The notes: generated from the sequence alone by a model not told the origin. 11,859 nt of DNA from Chordibacter sp038110535 (GCA_038110535.1 JAYNJW010000051.1:1-11859); one strand, 5' to 3'. Counted from the first letter of the stretch, positions 1 to 6,274 are shown. A program made the numbers and translations.

Positions 1-1358
1 TTTTCATCCACAATCATCACCTTGCCCCCTTGCACGACATACTCTTTGTCCTTCTCATAGAGTGCATAGGCTCGCAGTAGTTGGGAAATGGTATGGATAC
101 GTTCGCTTTTAAGCTGAAATTCAATTTCCGCCCCTTCCCGCTCTTTTCTTTTCTCCTCGTCAGACAGAGTCTTTTTGCGATCAATTTCCACATAAGTTGT
201 GGCCAAATCAGGAATAACAAATCCTTCGGGATCACTTGGACTGATCAGACCACGACCGAGTTCGGTCAAATCGGCCTGCTGGTTTTTTTCATCGATCACA
301 TAGTGCAACTCCTCTTTTAAATTATGAGCCCGCTCCTTGTTGTAGTCGGAATTCATTTCCAGATCAAACTTCTCAAATCGTTTGCGAATCTTCGCATCCT
401 CCATCATCCGCATAAATTGACGATGCGTCGGCATCCCCCGCTTCACCTGATAAAGCTTGGCCGTTGCCTCATCAAGCATGTCCTCATCGGATTGATCTGA
501 GGTCAGCAAACGCTTGGCATCCTCGGCCAACCGGTTGCACTGACGAACCTGTGCATCCACCAGTTTTGTCACCAAAGGTTTCATATCATTGAAGGGCAAG
601 GGATGATCCTCCCGCATGGGTCCGGAAATAATCAAAGGGGTACGAGCTTCATCGATCAGAATGGAATCTGCTTCATCAATGATACAAAAGAAATGATCCT
701 TCTGTACCTGATCCTCTTGGCTGGTCGCCATTCCATTATCCCGCAAATAATCAAACCCAAATTCAGACGCGGTTCCGTAGGTTATATTTCTTGCATACAT
801 CTCACGCCTTTGGGCAGCAGGCATACTGTTTTGGATACACCCAACCGATAATCCGAGAAATTCAAATAGGGCACCCATCCAATGAGAGTCCCGACGGGCG
901 AGATAGTCATTGACTGTGACCAATTGACAATTCTTGCCCGAGAGAGCGTTCAAATAGAGGGGACAGGTGGACACGAGGGTTTTTCCCTCCCCAGTAGCCA
1001 TTTCTGCAATGTGTCTCTCGTGCAGTGCCATACCACCAATCAATTGCACATCGTAATGAACCATCTGCCACTCAATCGGCTGGTCACATACCTCAATGGT
1101 TTTGCCACAGAGCCTACGGGCACCGTTCTTAACCACCGCAAAGGCTTCGGGCAAAAGATCGTCTAGGCTCGCTCCATCTTGGTAGCGTTGCATCAATTCC
1201 GATGTCTTGGCCCGCAACTCGTCCTCGCTCAAAGATTGCAAATCCTTTTCTAATTCATTGATCTGAGAAACCACGGGGGCACACTTCTTGATAAATTTCC
1301 GGTACTGCCTACCCTTGAGGGACTGCATTACCGATTGGATGGGAGAAAATAAACTCAT
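1..1358 (-). CDS. secA: Preprotein translocase ATPase SecA, N-terminal part (cut by window edge)
   Basis: SecA is the cytoplasmic motor ATPase that drives unfolded preproteins through SecYEG. About 452 codons are visible; the gene continues past position 1. Seen in the translation: Walker A ATGEGKT (residues 121-127), VNDYLARRD (149-157), YGTASEFGFDYLRDN (194-208) and the DEAD-type Walker B IIDEADSILIDEARTP (226-241). After residue 245 comes the preprotein cross-linking domain, enlarged by a helical insert of roughly 70-90 residues compared with E. coli SecA, before VMIVDE near the window edge. Such inserts are known from Bacteroidetes, Chlorobi and PVC SecA proteins. The ATG at 1358 gives the usual short SecA N-terminus (MSLFSPIQSV); no Shine-Dalgarno sequence precedes it. 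It lies 30 nt downstream of the sugar-nucleotide gene on the same strand, so the two may be cotranscribed. Identity is secure. Confidence 0.98.
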   Translation of the reverse strand, partial: MSLFSPIQSVMQSLKGRQYRKFIKKCAPVVSQINELEKDLQSLSEDELRAKTSELMQRYQDGASLDDLLPEAFAVVKNGARRLCGKTIEVCDQPIEWQMVHYDVQLIGGMALHERHIAEMATGEGKTLVSTCPLYLNALSGKNCQLVTVNDYLARRDSHWMGALFEFLGLSVGCIQNSMPAAQRREMYARNITYGTASEFGFDYLRDNGMATSQEDQVQKDHFFCIIDEADSILIDEARTPLIISGPMREDHPLPFNDMKPLVTKLVDAQVRQCNRLAEDAKRLLTSDQSDEDMLDEATAKLYQVKRGMPTHRQFMRMMEDAKIRKRFEKFDLEMNSDYNKERAHNLKEELHYVIDEKNQQADLTELGRGLISPSDPEGFVIPDLATTYVEIDRKKTLSDEEKRKEREGAEIEFQLKSERIHTISQLLRAYALYEKDKEYVVQGGKVMIVDE

Positions 1359-1388
1359 GTATTCGAAAACCTGAAGAAGACAATTAAA

Positions 1389-1742
1389 CTAGCGGGCAAT
1401 AGCTTCTCTGAAATAAGGAATGGTCCGGTCAAGCCCCTCCGACAGCTGCACTTTGGGCTCCCAGTCCAAAACTTTTTTGGCCAGAGAAATATCAGGTTTG
1501 CGCTGGGTGGGGTCATCAGAAGGTAATGGCATCTCAATCAGTTTTGAGGATGAACCGACTTTTGCCAGCACCTGCTCCGCAAGTTCACGAATCGTAAACT
1601 CCACAGGGTTACCAATATTTACCGGGCCAACGGTTTCTTCCTGCTCCATGGTGCGTAAAATCGCTTCCACTAAATCATCCACATAACAAAAGGACCGGGT
1701 CTGTGATCCATCCCCATAGACGGTCAGATCTTCGCCCCTGAG
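1389..1742 (-). CDS. uxs: UDP-glucuronate decarboxylase (UDP-xylose synthase) family, C-terminal 117 residues; N-terminus lost in assembly gap
   Basis: This is an extended short-chain dehydrogenase/reductase of the NAD-dependent epimerase family. The best match from memory is UDP-glucuronate decarboxylase, which converts UDP-glucuronate to UDP-xylose and CO2 for envelope or exopolysaccharide glycans. Visible family signatures are LRGEDLTVYGDGSQTRSF followed by YVDDL, then GPVNIGNPVEFTIRELAE, DDPTQRKPDISLAKK, and a terminal LDWEPKVQLSEGLDRTIPYF. These are the substrate-binding C-terminal third. The Rossmann glycine motif and the catalytic Tyr-x3-Lys lie in the missing part. Family members run about 310-320 residues, so roughly 200 N-terminal residues are absent; they would need about 600 bp, far more than the 100 Ns. 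The stop is TAG at 1389-1391, 30 nt before secA. A dTDP-glucose 4,6-dehydratase-like relative is the main alternative. Confidence 0.88.
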   Translation of the reverse strand, partial: LRGEDLTVYGDGSQTRSFCYVDDLVEAILRTMEQEETVGPVNIGNPVEFTIRELAEQVLAKVGSSSKLIEMPLPSDDPTQRKPDISLAKKVLDWEPKVQLSEGLDRTIPYFREAIAR

Positions 1743-1842
1743 NNNNNNNNNNNNNNNNNNNNNNNNNNNNNNNNNNNNNNNNNNNNNNNNNNNNNNNNNN
1801 NNNNNNNNNNNNNNNNNNNNNNNNNNNNNNNNNNNNNNNNNN
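1743..1842. other. Assembly gap of exactly 100 N
   Basis: The run of 100 Ns is the conventional size for a scaffold gap of unknown length. It interrupts the sugar-nucleotide gene on one side and the 3' flank of the tRNA-Pro gene on the other. The missing coding sequence implies that the true gap is several hundred bases or that the join is wrong. Confidence 0.99.
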
Positions 1843-1854
1843 GAAAAGAAAAAT

Positions 1855-1933
<79 letters not shown>

Positions 1934-1990
1934 CTTGGATGTCCGAAGACAAGAGTTAGAAAATGCTCGATCCGGCAATCTTAGTCAAGA

Positions 1991-3151
1991 TTAACACCCT
2001 GCTTCATACCTCGAAATCCATTGCTTGGACCATTGCTCGAAGTCCCCTTCCAGAATATGTATTCTCGCCTGTTCCATCAGGGAAACGAAAAACCGTAAAT
2101 TATGCAGAGTTAAAATGGTACCAGCCAGAGATTCTTTGGCTTGGATAAGGTGGCGGATATAGGATTTGGAAAATTCAAGGGATGCATAGCAATCAGAAGT
2201 CTCGTCCAATGGACTGTAGTCCAGCTTGAATCTTTCATTTCGTAAATTAAGGGTACCGTTTGCCGTGTAAGCCATGCCATGGCGGGCTGCACGGCTGGGC
2301 ATCACACAGTCAAACATATCGGCTCCCATGCCCACCATTTTCAGGAGTTGTGTCGGTGTCCCCACTCCCATCACATACCTGGGCTTTTCAACTGGGAGAA
2401 CAGTGGTAGTCCATTGTACCTGTTGTAGCATCTCCTCCTCCGTTTCCCCCACACTTACACCCCCAACCGCATAGCCGGGAAAGTTCAGTTCCACTAATTC
2501 CTCGGCTGATTTTTTGCGTAAATCCTCAAATCTCCCACCCTGAACAATTCCAAAAAGATTCCTTCCCTCTTCAGGCCCAGAGCTGTTTGCCCATGCTTCC
2601 TGACATGCTTTCGCCCAAAGTGTCGTACGATTGACTGCACTTTCAACATCCTCACGGCTATCATGAGCGGCTGGGCACACGTCTAGACACATGGCAATGT
2701 CTGAGCGAAGACCATCTTGGATCGCAATTGCTTCCTTGGGACCCAGAAATATCTCCCTTCCATCAAGGTGTGAACGAAAACTTACTCCCTCATCTGTAAT
2801 TTTTCGTAACTTTGAAAGACTAAATACCTGAAACCCACCACTATCCGTGAGCACTGGGCCTCCCCAGTTCATAAAATCAGACAATCCTCCAGCCTGTCCG
2901 ACCACCTCAACCCCTGGCCGAAGGTTCAAGTGATAAGTATTTCCTAGAATGATGGGGGGTCGCACTACTTTCTTTAGATCCCCGGGGAGAGTCCCTTTAA
3001 CGGTAGCCTGTGTACCAACTGGCATGAATACGGGAGTTGGAACTTGTCCACGGGGTAGAGATAAATATCCGGCACGAGGACCAGTCGGAGTAATATCAGA
3101 GCCTTCCAGCGAGAAAGGAGAGTTAACTGCGGCAAAAAATGGAGGAATCAT
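1991..3151 (-). CDS. tgt: tRNA-guanine transglycosylase (Tgt), with degenerate zinc site
   Basis: Tgt exchanges guanine-34 for preQ1 in tRNAs with GUN anticodons during queuosine synthesis. With the ATG at 3151 the protein has 386 residues, near the family length. Visible are PVFMPVGTQATVKG (40-53), ILGNTYHLNLRPG (68-80), the DSGGFQVFSL general-base motif (D103), GIVQGG (201-206), YAVGGVSVGE (227-236) and the nucleophile Asp in MFDCVMPSR (D281). The usual C-x-C-x2-C...H zinc site is altered: the aligned segment reads SDCYAS (319-324), keeping only C321 and H350, with Ser in place of the other two Cys. The open frame extends to a TTG at 3211, but that lies upstream of a good promoter (TATAAT at 3164-3169) and adds residues the family lacks, so ATG 3151 is preferred. 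This would make the mRNA nearly leaderless. Activity is likely but unproven. Confidence 0.95.
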   Translation of the reverse strand: MIPPFFAAVNSPFSLEGSDITPTGPRAGYLSLPRGQVPTPVFMPVGTQATVKGTLPGDLKKVVRPPIILGNTYHLNLRPGVEVVGQAGGLSDFMNWGGPVLTDSGGFQVFSLSKLRKITDEGVSFRSHLDGREIFLGPKEAIAIQDGLRSDIAMCLDVCPAAHDSREDVESAVNRTTLWAKACQEAWANSSGPEEGRNLFGIVQGGRFEDLRKKSAEELVELNFPGYAVGGVSVGETEEEMLQQVQWTTTVLPVEKPRYVMGVGTPTQLLKMVGMGADMFDCVMPSRAARHGMAYTANGTLNLRNERFKLDYSPLDETSDCYASLEFSKSYIRHLIQAKESLAGTILTLHNLRFFVSLMEQARIHILEGDFEQWSKQWISRYEAGC

Positions 3152-3163
3152 GGTAATTACATG

Positions 3164-3192
3164 ATTATATCCACCTAACAGATATTGGTAAA
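3164..3192 (-). promoter_or_regulatory. Sigma-70-type promoter of tgt
   Basis: On the minus strand a perfect -10 box TATAAT (3164-3169) is preceded, across a 17-nt spacer, by TTTACC (3187-3192, 4 of 6 matches to TTGACA). Transcription would begin near 3157, about 6 nt before the ATG at 3151. This supports the shorter Tgt start and a near-leaderless message. Confidence 0.6.
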
Positions 3193-3223
3193 AGGAATAT
3201 TTATAAGCCAAACATAACGGATG

Positions 3224-3238
3224 GTCTGGAACCCAGAC
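3224..3238. repeat. Perfect inverted repeat GTCTGG-N3-CCAGAC upstream of tgt promoter
   Basis: Two 6-bp arms flank the spacer AAC. The element lies 22 bp past the stop of the 83-residue small protein and 31 bp upstream of the tgt -35 box. It could be an operator or a short RNA hairpin ending the upstream gene; the lack of a following T-tract argues against a standard terminator. Confidence 0.4.
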
Positions 3239-3260
3239 GTAACCATGTCTTACAAGCAGA

Positions 3261-3512
3261 TCAAGAAACTAAATCGGCCTCTTTTTGTACAAATTGCTCA
3301 ACCCTCTCCCAACGATCCGACCATCTGTTCCACTTGTCCACCGAAGCAATTTCAACTTCAAGGTCGTCTTTCCTGCAGGCAAATTCAAACATGTTAATTG
3401 CAGATTGGACATCCTTAGAGGTGAAGTGGCGATCATTAACAAAATCAGAACCTAAATGGCGGAATTGTATACGAAATTCGAACAACTCTTCAATATCGTC
3501 TCTTCTTGGCAT
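3261..3512 (-). CDS. Small conserved-type protein, tandem paralogue 1 (83 residues), unknown function
   Basis: I do not recognise this family. The protein is soluble, charged and rich in aromatics, with no signal peptide or membrane segment. Its core (residues 9-71) aligns without gaps to residues 8-70 of the neighbouring 80-residue protein, with 26 of 63 positions identical. Shared blocks are LFE[FY]R, F-x3-D, A-x2-MFE[FY]AC-x-K and, near the C-terminus, VDKWNRW-x2-RWE. That conservation in two diverged copies is the best evidence that both are real genes. The predicted order is a beta strand, a helix carrying the single conserved Cys, and a Trp-rich helix (inference). It starts at ATG 3512 with only AAGG one base upstream as a possible ribosome site. 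A plausible promoter lies just upstream (3533-3562). It sits between its paralogue and tgt, all on the minus strand. Confidence 0.8.
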   Translation of the reverse strand: MPRRDDIEELFEFRIQFRHLGSDFVNDRHFTSKDVQSAINMFEFACRKDDLEVEIASVDKWNRWSDRWERVEQFVQKEADLVS

Positions 3513-3532
3513 GCCTTAAAATAAAACCTGAT

Positions 3533-3562
3533 ATTATCAAAAAGCAAAAAATTTATCGTAAA
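3533..3562 (-). promoter_or_regulatory. Candidate promoter of small-protein paralogue 1
   Basis: The minus strand carries GATAAT (3533-3538, 5 of 6 matches to the -10 consensus), an 18-nt spacer and TTTACG (3557-3562, 4 of 6 matches to the -35 consensus). The sequence TTTGATAATAT recurs upstream of the paralogue at 3622-3864, which suggests that the promoter segment was copied with the gene. Confidence 0.45.
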
Positions 3563-3582
3563 ATTTATTCACAAGGAAGAGG

Positions 3583-3599
3583 TTTATTTCTGCTCACCA
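3583..3599 (-). terminator. Weak hairpin downstream of small-protein paralogue 2
   Basis: The minus strand has TTTCTG-GTGAG-CAGAAA, a perfect 6-bp stem with a 5-nt loop, 22 nt past the stop of the 80-residue protein. It is AU-rich and followed only by TAAACC, so it is a weak terminator candidate at best. Confidence 0.25.
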
Positions 3600-3621
3600 G
3601 AAACACAAAAGTATGACCAGA

Positions 3622-3864
3622 TCAGTTCAAACCTGAGTTAGGCATGGAATAGTTAACTTTTTCCCACCGAGCCGCCCATCTGTTCCATTTATCCACCCGA
3701 TCAAGCATAGCACTACTAGCTCTTTTGTTACAGGCATATTCGAACATTTTCTTAGCCTCATCAATATCGTGGGCAAGAAAATATTTGTCTGAACTGTCAA
3801 CTGAATCGACTAAATGATAGTGAAACCGGTATTCAAATAAATCTTCTTTTGCTTCTTTCTTCAC
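3622..3864 (-). CDS. Small conserved-type protein, tandem paralogue 2 (80 residues), unknown function
   Basis: This is the partner of the 83-residue protein that follows it on the same strand, about 41% identical over 63 ungapped positions. Conserved blocks here are DLFEYR (8-13), YFLAHD (28-33), A-x2-MFEYAC-x-K (37-47) and VDKWNRWAARWEKV (57-70). The C-terminal tails of the two copies diverge. No signal peptide or transmembrane segment is seen, so it is presumably cytoplasmic. An in-frame TGA lies upstream, which leaves GTG at 3864 as the start; AGAGGA abuts it directly, closer than a normal Shine-Dalgarno spacing. GATAAT at 3893-3898 is a likely -10 box, backed by phased A-tracts instead of a clear -35. 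I assign no function. Strong retention of charged and Trp residues suggests a folded binding module. Confidence 0.8.
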   Translation of the reverse strand: MKKEAKEDLFEYRFHYHLVDSVDSSDKYFLAHDIDEAKKMFEYACNKRASSAMLDRVDKWNRWAARWEKVNYSMPNSGLN

Positions 3865-3892
3865 TCCTCTAATACTACTTCAATAAGCCAAT

Positions 3893-3970
3893 ATTATCAA
3901 ATTTTTTCTATATTTTTTTATTTTTTTACACTAGTTTAGATATTATTTTGTGTTTTTTCGTATTTTTTTT
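3893..3970 (-). promoter_or_regulatory. Promoter region with helically phased A-tracts upstream of paralogue 2
   Basis: GATAAT (3893-3898 on the minus strand) lies 28 nt before the GTG start. Upstream, T-runs on the plus strand centre near 3904, 3916, 3924, 3936, 3947, 3955 and 3966, an average spacing of about 10.3 bp. Bases 3901-3980 are about 86% AT. In-phase A-tracts are known to bend DNA and, next to a promoter, can act as an UP-like element. No -35 match is visible. Confidence 0.45.
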
Positions 3971-4014
3971 AATAATATCCAATTCACCAGAATCAGCTAA
4001 TATTTGGAGGAGAA

Positions 4015-4650
4015 CTACGATTCGTCCAAAGAATCTATACCCTCCAAGTGAGCAATATCTCCCCAGCAGACCAATTTCCATGCATGATTGGATCTCTTAA
4101 TCCGGTTGACCGAACAATTTAACAGTAAAAAGTTTCGTTCCGTGTGCATCCCAATTTTCAGAATTTTTCGAAAGATTGCTCCTAAAACTCCCCCGTGAGT
4201 CACAGCAACAATCTTTTTGCCTGGATGACTATTTGCCAAAGTTTCAATGGCCGAGAAACAACGATCTGAAAACTGGGAAAAACTTTCGCCGTTTGGTGGT
4301 TTATAATTTGGTCCGCCATCACAGAATGACTTGTAAACTGCAGGATGTTTGACCAGCATTTCTTCTGTCGTCAATCCTTCGAGTACTCCTATGTCGCGCT
4401 CGCGCAATTCAGGCATATGAGTGAAAGCCCAACCATACGGATCACCGATCAGTTTAGCAGTATGCTGAGCCCGCTCAAGATCACTAACATAAAAATGGTC
4501 TGCTTCTTCATTTTTCATCCTTTTACTTAGAGCTTTCGCCTGAGAGATCCCTCTTGGACTAAGAGCAGAATCTGCATGGCCCTGCCACCGACCGGACAGA
4601 TTCCACTCGGTTTCTCCATGGCGAATGAGAAGGATTTCCGTGTCAGTCAT
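4015..4650 (-). CDS. Histidine phosphatase (phosphoglycerate mutase-like) family protein
   Basis: This is a 211-residue member of the branch-1 histidine phosphatase superfamily, which acts through a phosphohistidine intermediate on small phosphoesters. Catalytic features are visible: RHGETEWN with nucleophile H11, the phosphate-pocket Arg in LERAQHT (R60), the acid Glu in ELRERDIG (E84) and the second His in VTHGGV (H152). A GRWQGHADSALSPRG segment (20-34) follows the first motif, as in GpmB, CobC and PhoE-type enzymes. The substrate cannot be read from sequence: phosphoglycerate, alpha-ribazole phosphate and non-specific phosphatase activity are all possible. There is no signal peptide, so it is cytoplasmic. 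The frame allows TTG at 4656, but ATG at 4650 is preferred and puts the RHG motif at the usual distance. No Shine-Dalgarno sequence is seen. It lies downstream of the ThuA-like gene beyond a terminator, so it is probably transcribed separately. Confidence 0.93.
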   Translation of the reverse strand: MTDTEILLIRHGETEWNLSGRWQGHADSALSPRGISQAKALSKRMKNEEADHFYVSDLERAQHTAKLIGDPYGWAFTHMPELRERDIGVLEGLTTEEMLVKHPAVYKSFCDGGPNYKPPNGESFSQFSDRCFSAIETLANSHPGKKIVAVTHGGVLGAIFRKILKIGMHTERNFLLLNCSVNRIKRSNHAWKLVCWGDIAHLEGIDSLDES

Positions 4651-4671
4651 CAACAATATGAGTTGTGAGCA

Positions 4672-4704
4672 TGGGATAAAAATAACGGCAGAAAAAATCC
4701 TGCC
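4672..4704 (-). terminator. Intrinsic terminator of the lipoprotein operon
   Basis: On the minus strand GGCAG (4700-4704) pairs with CTGCC (4687-4691) around an 8-nt T-rich loop, followed by GTTATTTTTAT. It lies 34 nt after the stop of the ThuA-like gene. A short stem with a T-rich tail makes it a plausible rho-independent terminator. Confidence 0.55.
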
Positions 4705-4737
4705 TCCGATAAATCCAATCAGGAATGCAAAGGACCT

Positions 4738-5925
4738 TTACTTGTTTGGTAGATCGCGAAATGGCCAACTTGGAGATCCGTTTGGATCCTCAGCATAAGG
4801 GGATTTACCCAAGCCATAATCCTGGGGCTGCATATCCAAGTTTTTCCAGTAGTCCTTCTTGTTTTTGGTAAAGCCATAGAAGGAGGCATAGAAAGGATCA
4901 ACATAATCAACATCTGCATTGGAGGGCACATCCAGTCCGGTTAAAAAATAGGCCGCGTTCACGATTAATCTTCGTAAGTCCTCGTTCACCAAATCTACCG
5001 ATCCACCCATAGTTGTGCAAAATGTGGTTCCACTGTTACCATTGGGTGATTGGTAAGGGTGCAACCAAGCTAACGGTTGCATTGGCATGTTTTTGGAGGG
5101 AACAGGCTTCGATTTCGGATCGAGATTCTGGGTCACCTGTCCACGAAGCAGAATCGTATCTTTCGCAGTAAGTGCCTCGACTCCGTAGACATCAGTGGGG
5201 CCAAATACATCTTCAACCCCACGGAGAACGGGATGACTCGCATTAGCTGCCTCAATTACTCCTCGGGCACCTTCCTTCTTATGATCCCCATGATGGCTCA
5301 CCCACCCTTCTCCCATGATTTTCGGGCCAAAATCCTTAAAGGTTATTTTACCTCCAAAAGTCCGGTCATTTAACCATTTGAAAGCATGGGTTGAGGTACG
5401 AATTCCCAAGACAGGCTTGCCATCGTTGAGAAATTTAGTGATGTGCTTTGCGTCCTGTAGGGATGGATCGCGAAAGCGGGTACCTATAACCATGAGATCG
5501 GCAGAATCTAGGTGATGCCACCCCTTAACACCTTTGTGGTTATCAGGATCGATATATGTTCCTCCCTCATCCCAGGAAAAAAGGACTTTGCAGGTAAAAC
5601 CATGCTTATTCGCCAAGATTTTGGCGAGCATGGGCATACTCTCTTCCGTGCGATATTCCTCATCTCCAGAAACCAAGACTATGGTCTTTCCCTTTCCGGG
5701 ACCCTTCTTCCCCTTTAGATGGAGAATGAAAGGATCAACGGCTACCTCATCACCCAATCCAATCGCATCCTTCGAATACGCATAAACACTTTTGGTTTTT
5801 TCAACCACATAATCGGATCCCCGAGTCACTCCTCTTTTGACTGAATTGCCCAGTTCAGCCAAGGAACAGGAAGTTACAAAGAGAAACGCGAAAGATAAAA
5901 AGATGGTCAGGAAAGAGGATTTCAT
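4738..5925 (-). CDS. ThuA-like domain lipoprotein (class I glutamine amidotransferase-like fold)
   Basis: The protein has 395 residues. A lipoprotein signal peptide (MKSSFLTIFLSFAFLFVTSC) ends in lipobox VTSC with lipidated Cys20, so it is predicted to be membrane-anchored facing the periplasm. Residues 21-75 form a Lys- and Ser-rich linker. From about residue 80 runs a ThuA-type domain: TIVLVSGDEEYRTEESMPML (81-100), DLMVIGTRFR (143-152), GKPVLGIRTSTHAFKW (169-184) and, later, HPVLRG. Similar proteins are common in Planctomycetes and Verrucomicrobia and are often labelled trehalose utilisation, with no proven activity. At the elbow where true glutamine amidotransferases carry Cys this one reads GIRTST, so glutaminase activity is unlikely. 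The frame extends upstream to ATG 6006, but that reading overlaps another lipoprotein gene and would bury the signal peptide. It follows that small gene by 16 nt, indicating an operon. Confidence 0.88.
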   Translation of the reverse strand: MKSSFLTIFLSFAFLFVTSCSLAELGNSVKRGVTRGSDYVVEKTKSVYAYSKDAIGLGDEVAVDPFILHLKGKKGPGKGKTIVLVSGDEEYRTEESMPMLAKILANKHGFTCKVLFSWDEGGTYIDPDNHKGVKGWHHLDSADLMVIGTRFRDPSLQDAKHITKFLNDGKPVLGIRTSTHAFKWLNDRTFGGKITFKDFGPKIMGEGWVSHHGDHKKEGARGVIEAANASHPVLRGVEDVFGPTDVYGVEALTAKDTILLRGQVTQNLDPKSKPVPSKNMPMQPLAWLHPYQSPNGNSGTTFCTTMGGSVDLVNEDLRRLIVNAAYFLTGLDVPSNADVDYVDPFYASFYGFTKNKKDYWKNLDMQPQDYGLGKSPYAEDPNGSPSWPFRDLPNK

Positions 5926-5941
5926 GAACAATATAACCGAC

Positions 5942-6097
5942 TTATTCCTCAGCTCCGAAGAAAGACTTGGTAGCAGACCAACCAGCTTTGGTTTTTTCGG
6001 AAACATAATTTCCAGCCTTGGTTAAGGAACAACCAGATAGGGAGAAAAGTCCGAAAATAAGGATACTCGAAACGATCAATTTAAGTGTGTTCATCAT
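5942..6097 (-). CDS. 51-residue lipoprotein, related to the N-terminus of the next gene
   Basis: The minus strand encodes a short protein starting with ATGATG at 6097 (second Met at 6094) and ending with TAA at 5942-5944. Residues 2-23 form a type II signal peptide with hydrophobic core LIVSSILIFGLFSL and lipobox LSGC (Cys23). The 29-residue mature part resembles the start of the mature ThuA-like lipoprotein encoded 16 nt downstream: both begin CSL, then have GN-x-V, EKTK and an acidic end. Small lipoproteins with this layout (compare entericidin-like peptides) sit in the outer or inner membrane; no function is assigned here. The correct lipobox, conserved spacing to the next gene and shared motif make it a likely real gene, though short. 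No Shine-Dalgarno sequence is visible. Confidence 0.75.
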   Translation of the reverse strand: MMNTLKLIVSSILIFGLFSLSGCSLTKAGNYVSEKTKAGWSATKSFFGAEE

Positions 6098-6123
6098 AGT
6101 ATAATTTTAGAATTTTGATAAAA

Positions 6124-6138
6124 TACCCAGAGTGGGTA
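6124..6138. repeat. Perfect palindrome TACCCA-N3-TGGGTA in the divergent lipoprotein/desaturase intergenic region
   Basis: Six-base arms surround GAG, 26 bp upstream of the small lipoprotein start and 136 bp upstream of the desaturase start. Position, symmetry and the divergent setting suggest a repressor or activator site, more likely for the lipoprotein operon. No cognate regulator is visible in the window. Confidence 0.4.
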
Positions 6139-6209
6139 ACTTCACTTGTATCCTTATTCCCCAATCTAACAAGTAATTTTTACTTTATTTACTCACATTC
6201 CTGACTTCT

Positions 6210-6225
6210 TTGAACAATTGAACAA
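6210..6225 (+). repeat. Tandem 8-bp direct repeat TTGAACAA x2 upstream of desaturase
   Basis: TTGAACAA occurs twice back to back, 49 bp before the desaturase ATG. Each copy begins with a -35-like TTGAAC, but I find no well-spaced -10 box, so it may be a regulator half-site pair or chance. Confidence 0.3.
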
Positions 6226-6274
6226 CCCACACTTTAGGATTCGCTTTTTAGGTAAAAATCCATAATATAAGAGC

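Noticed and set aside
882..1166. 94-residue plus-strand open frame
   Set aside because: It is antisense to the SecA ATPase motifs, which are unmistakable on the other strand.
3152..3260. preQ1 riboswitch before tgt
   Set aside because: No preQ1-type pseudoknot could be built, and the promoter leaves almost no leader.
5926..6006. N-terminal extension of the ThuA-like protein to ATG 6006
   Set aside because: It would place 27 residues before a textbook lipoprotein signal peptide and overlap the small lipoprotein gene in another frame.
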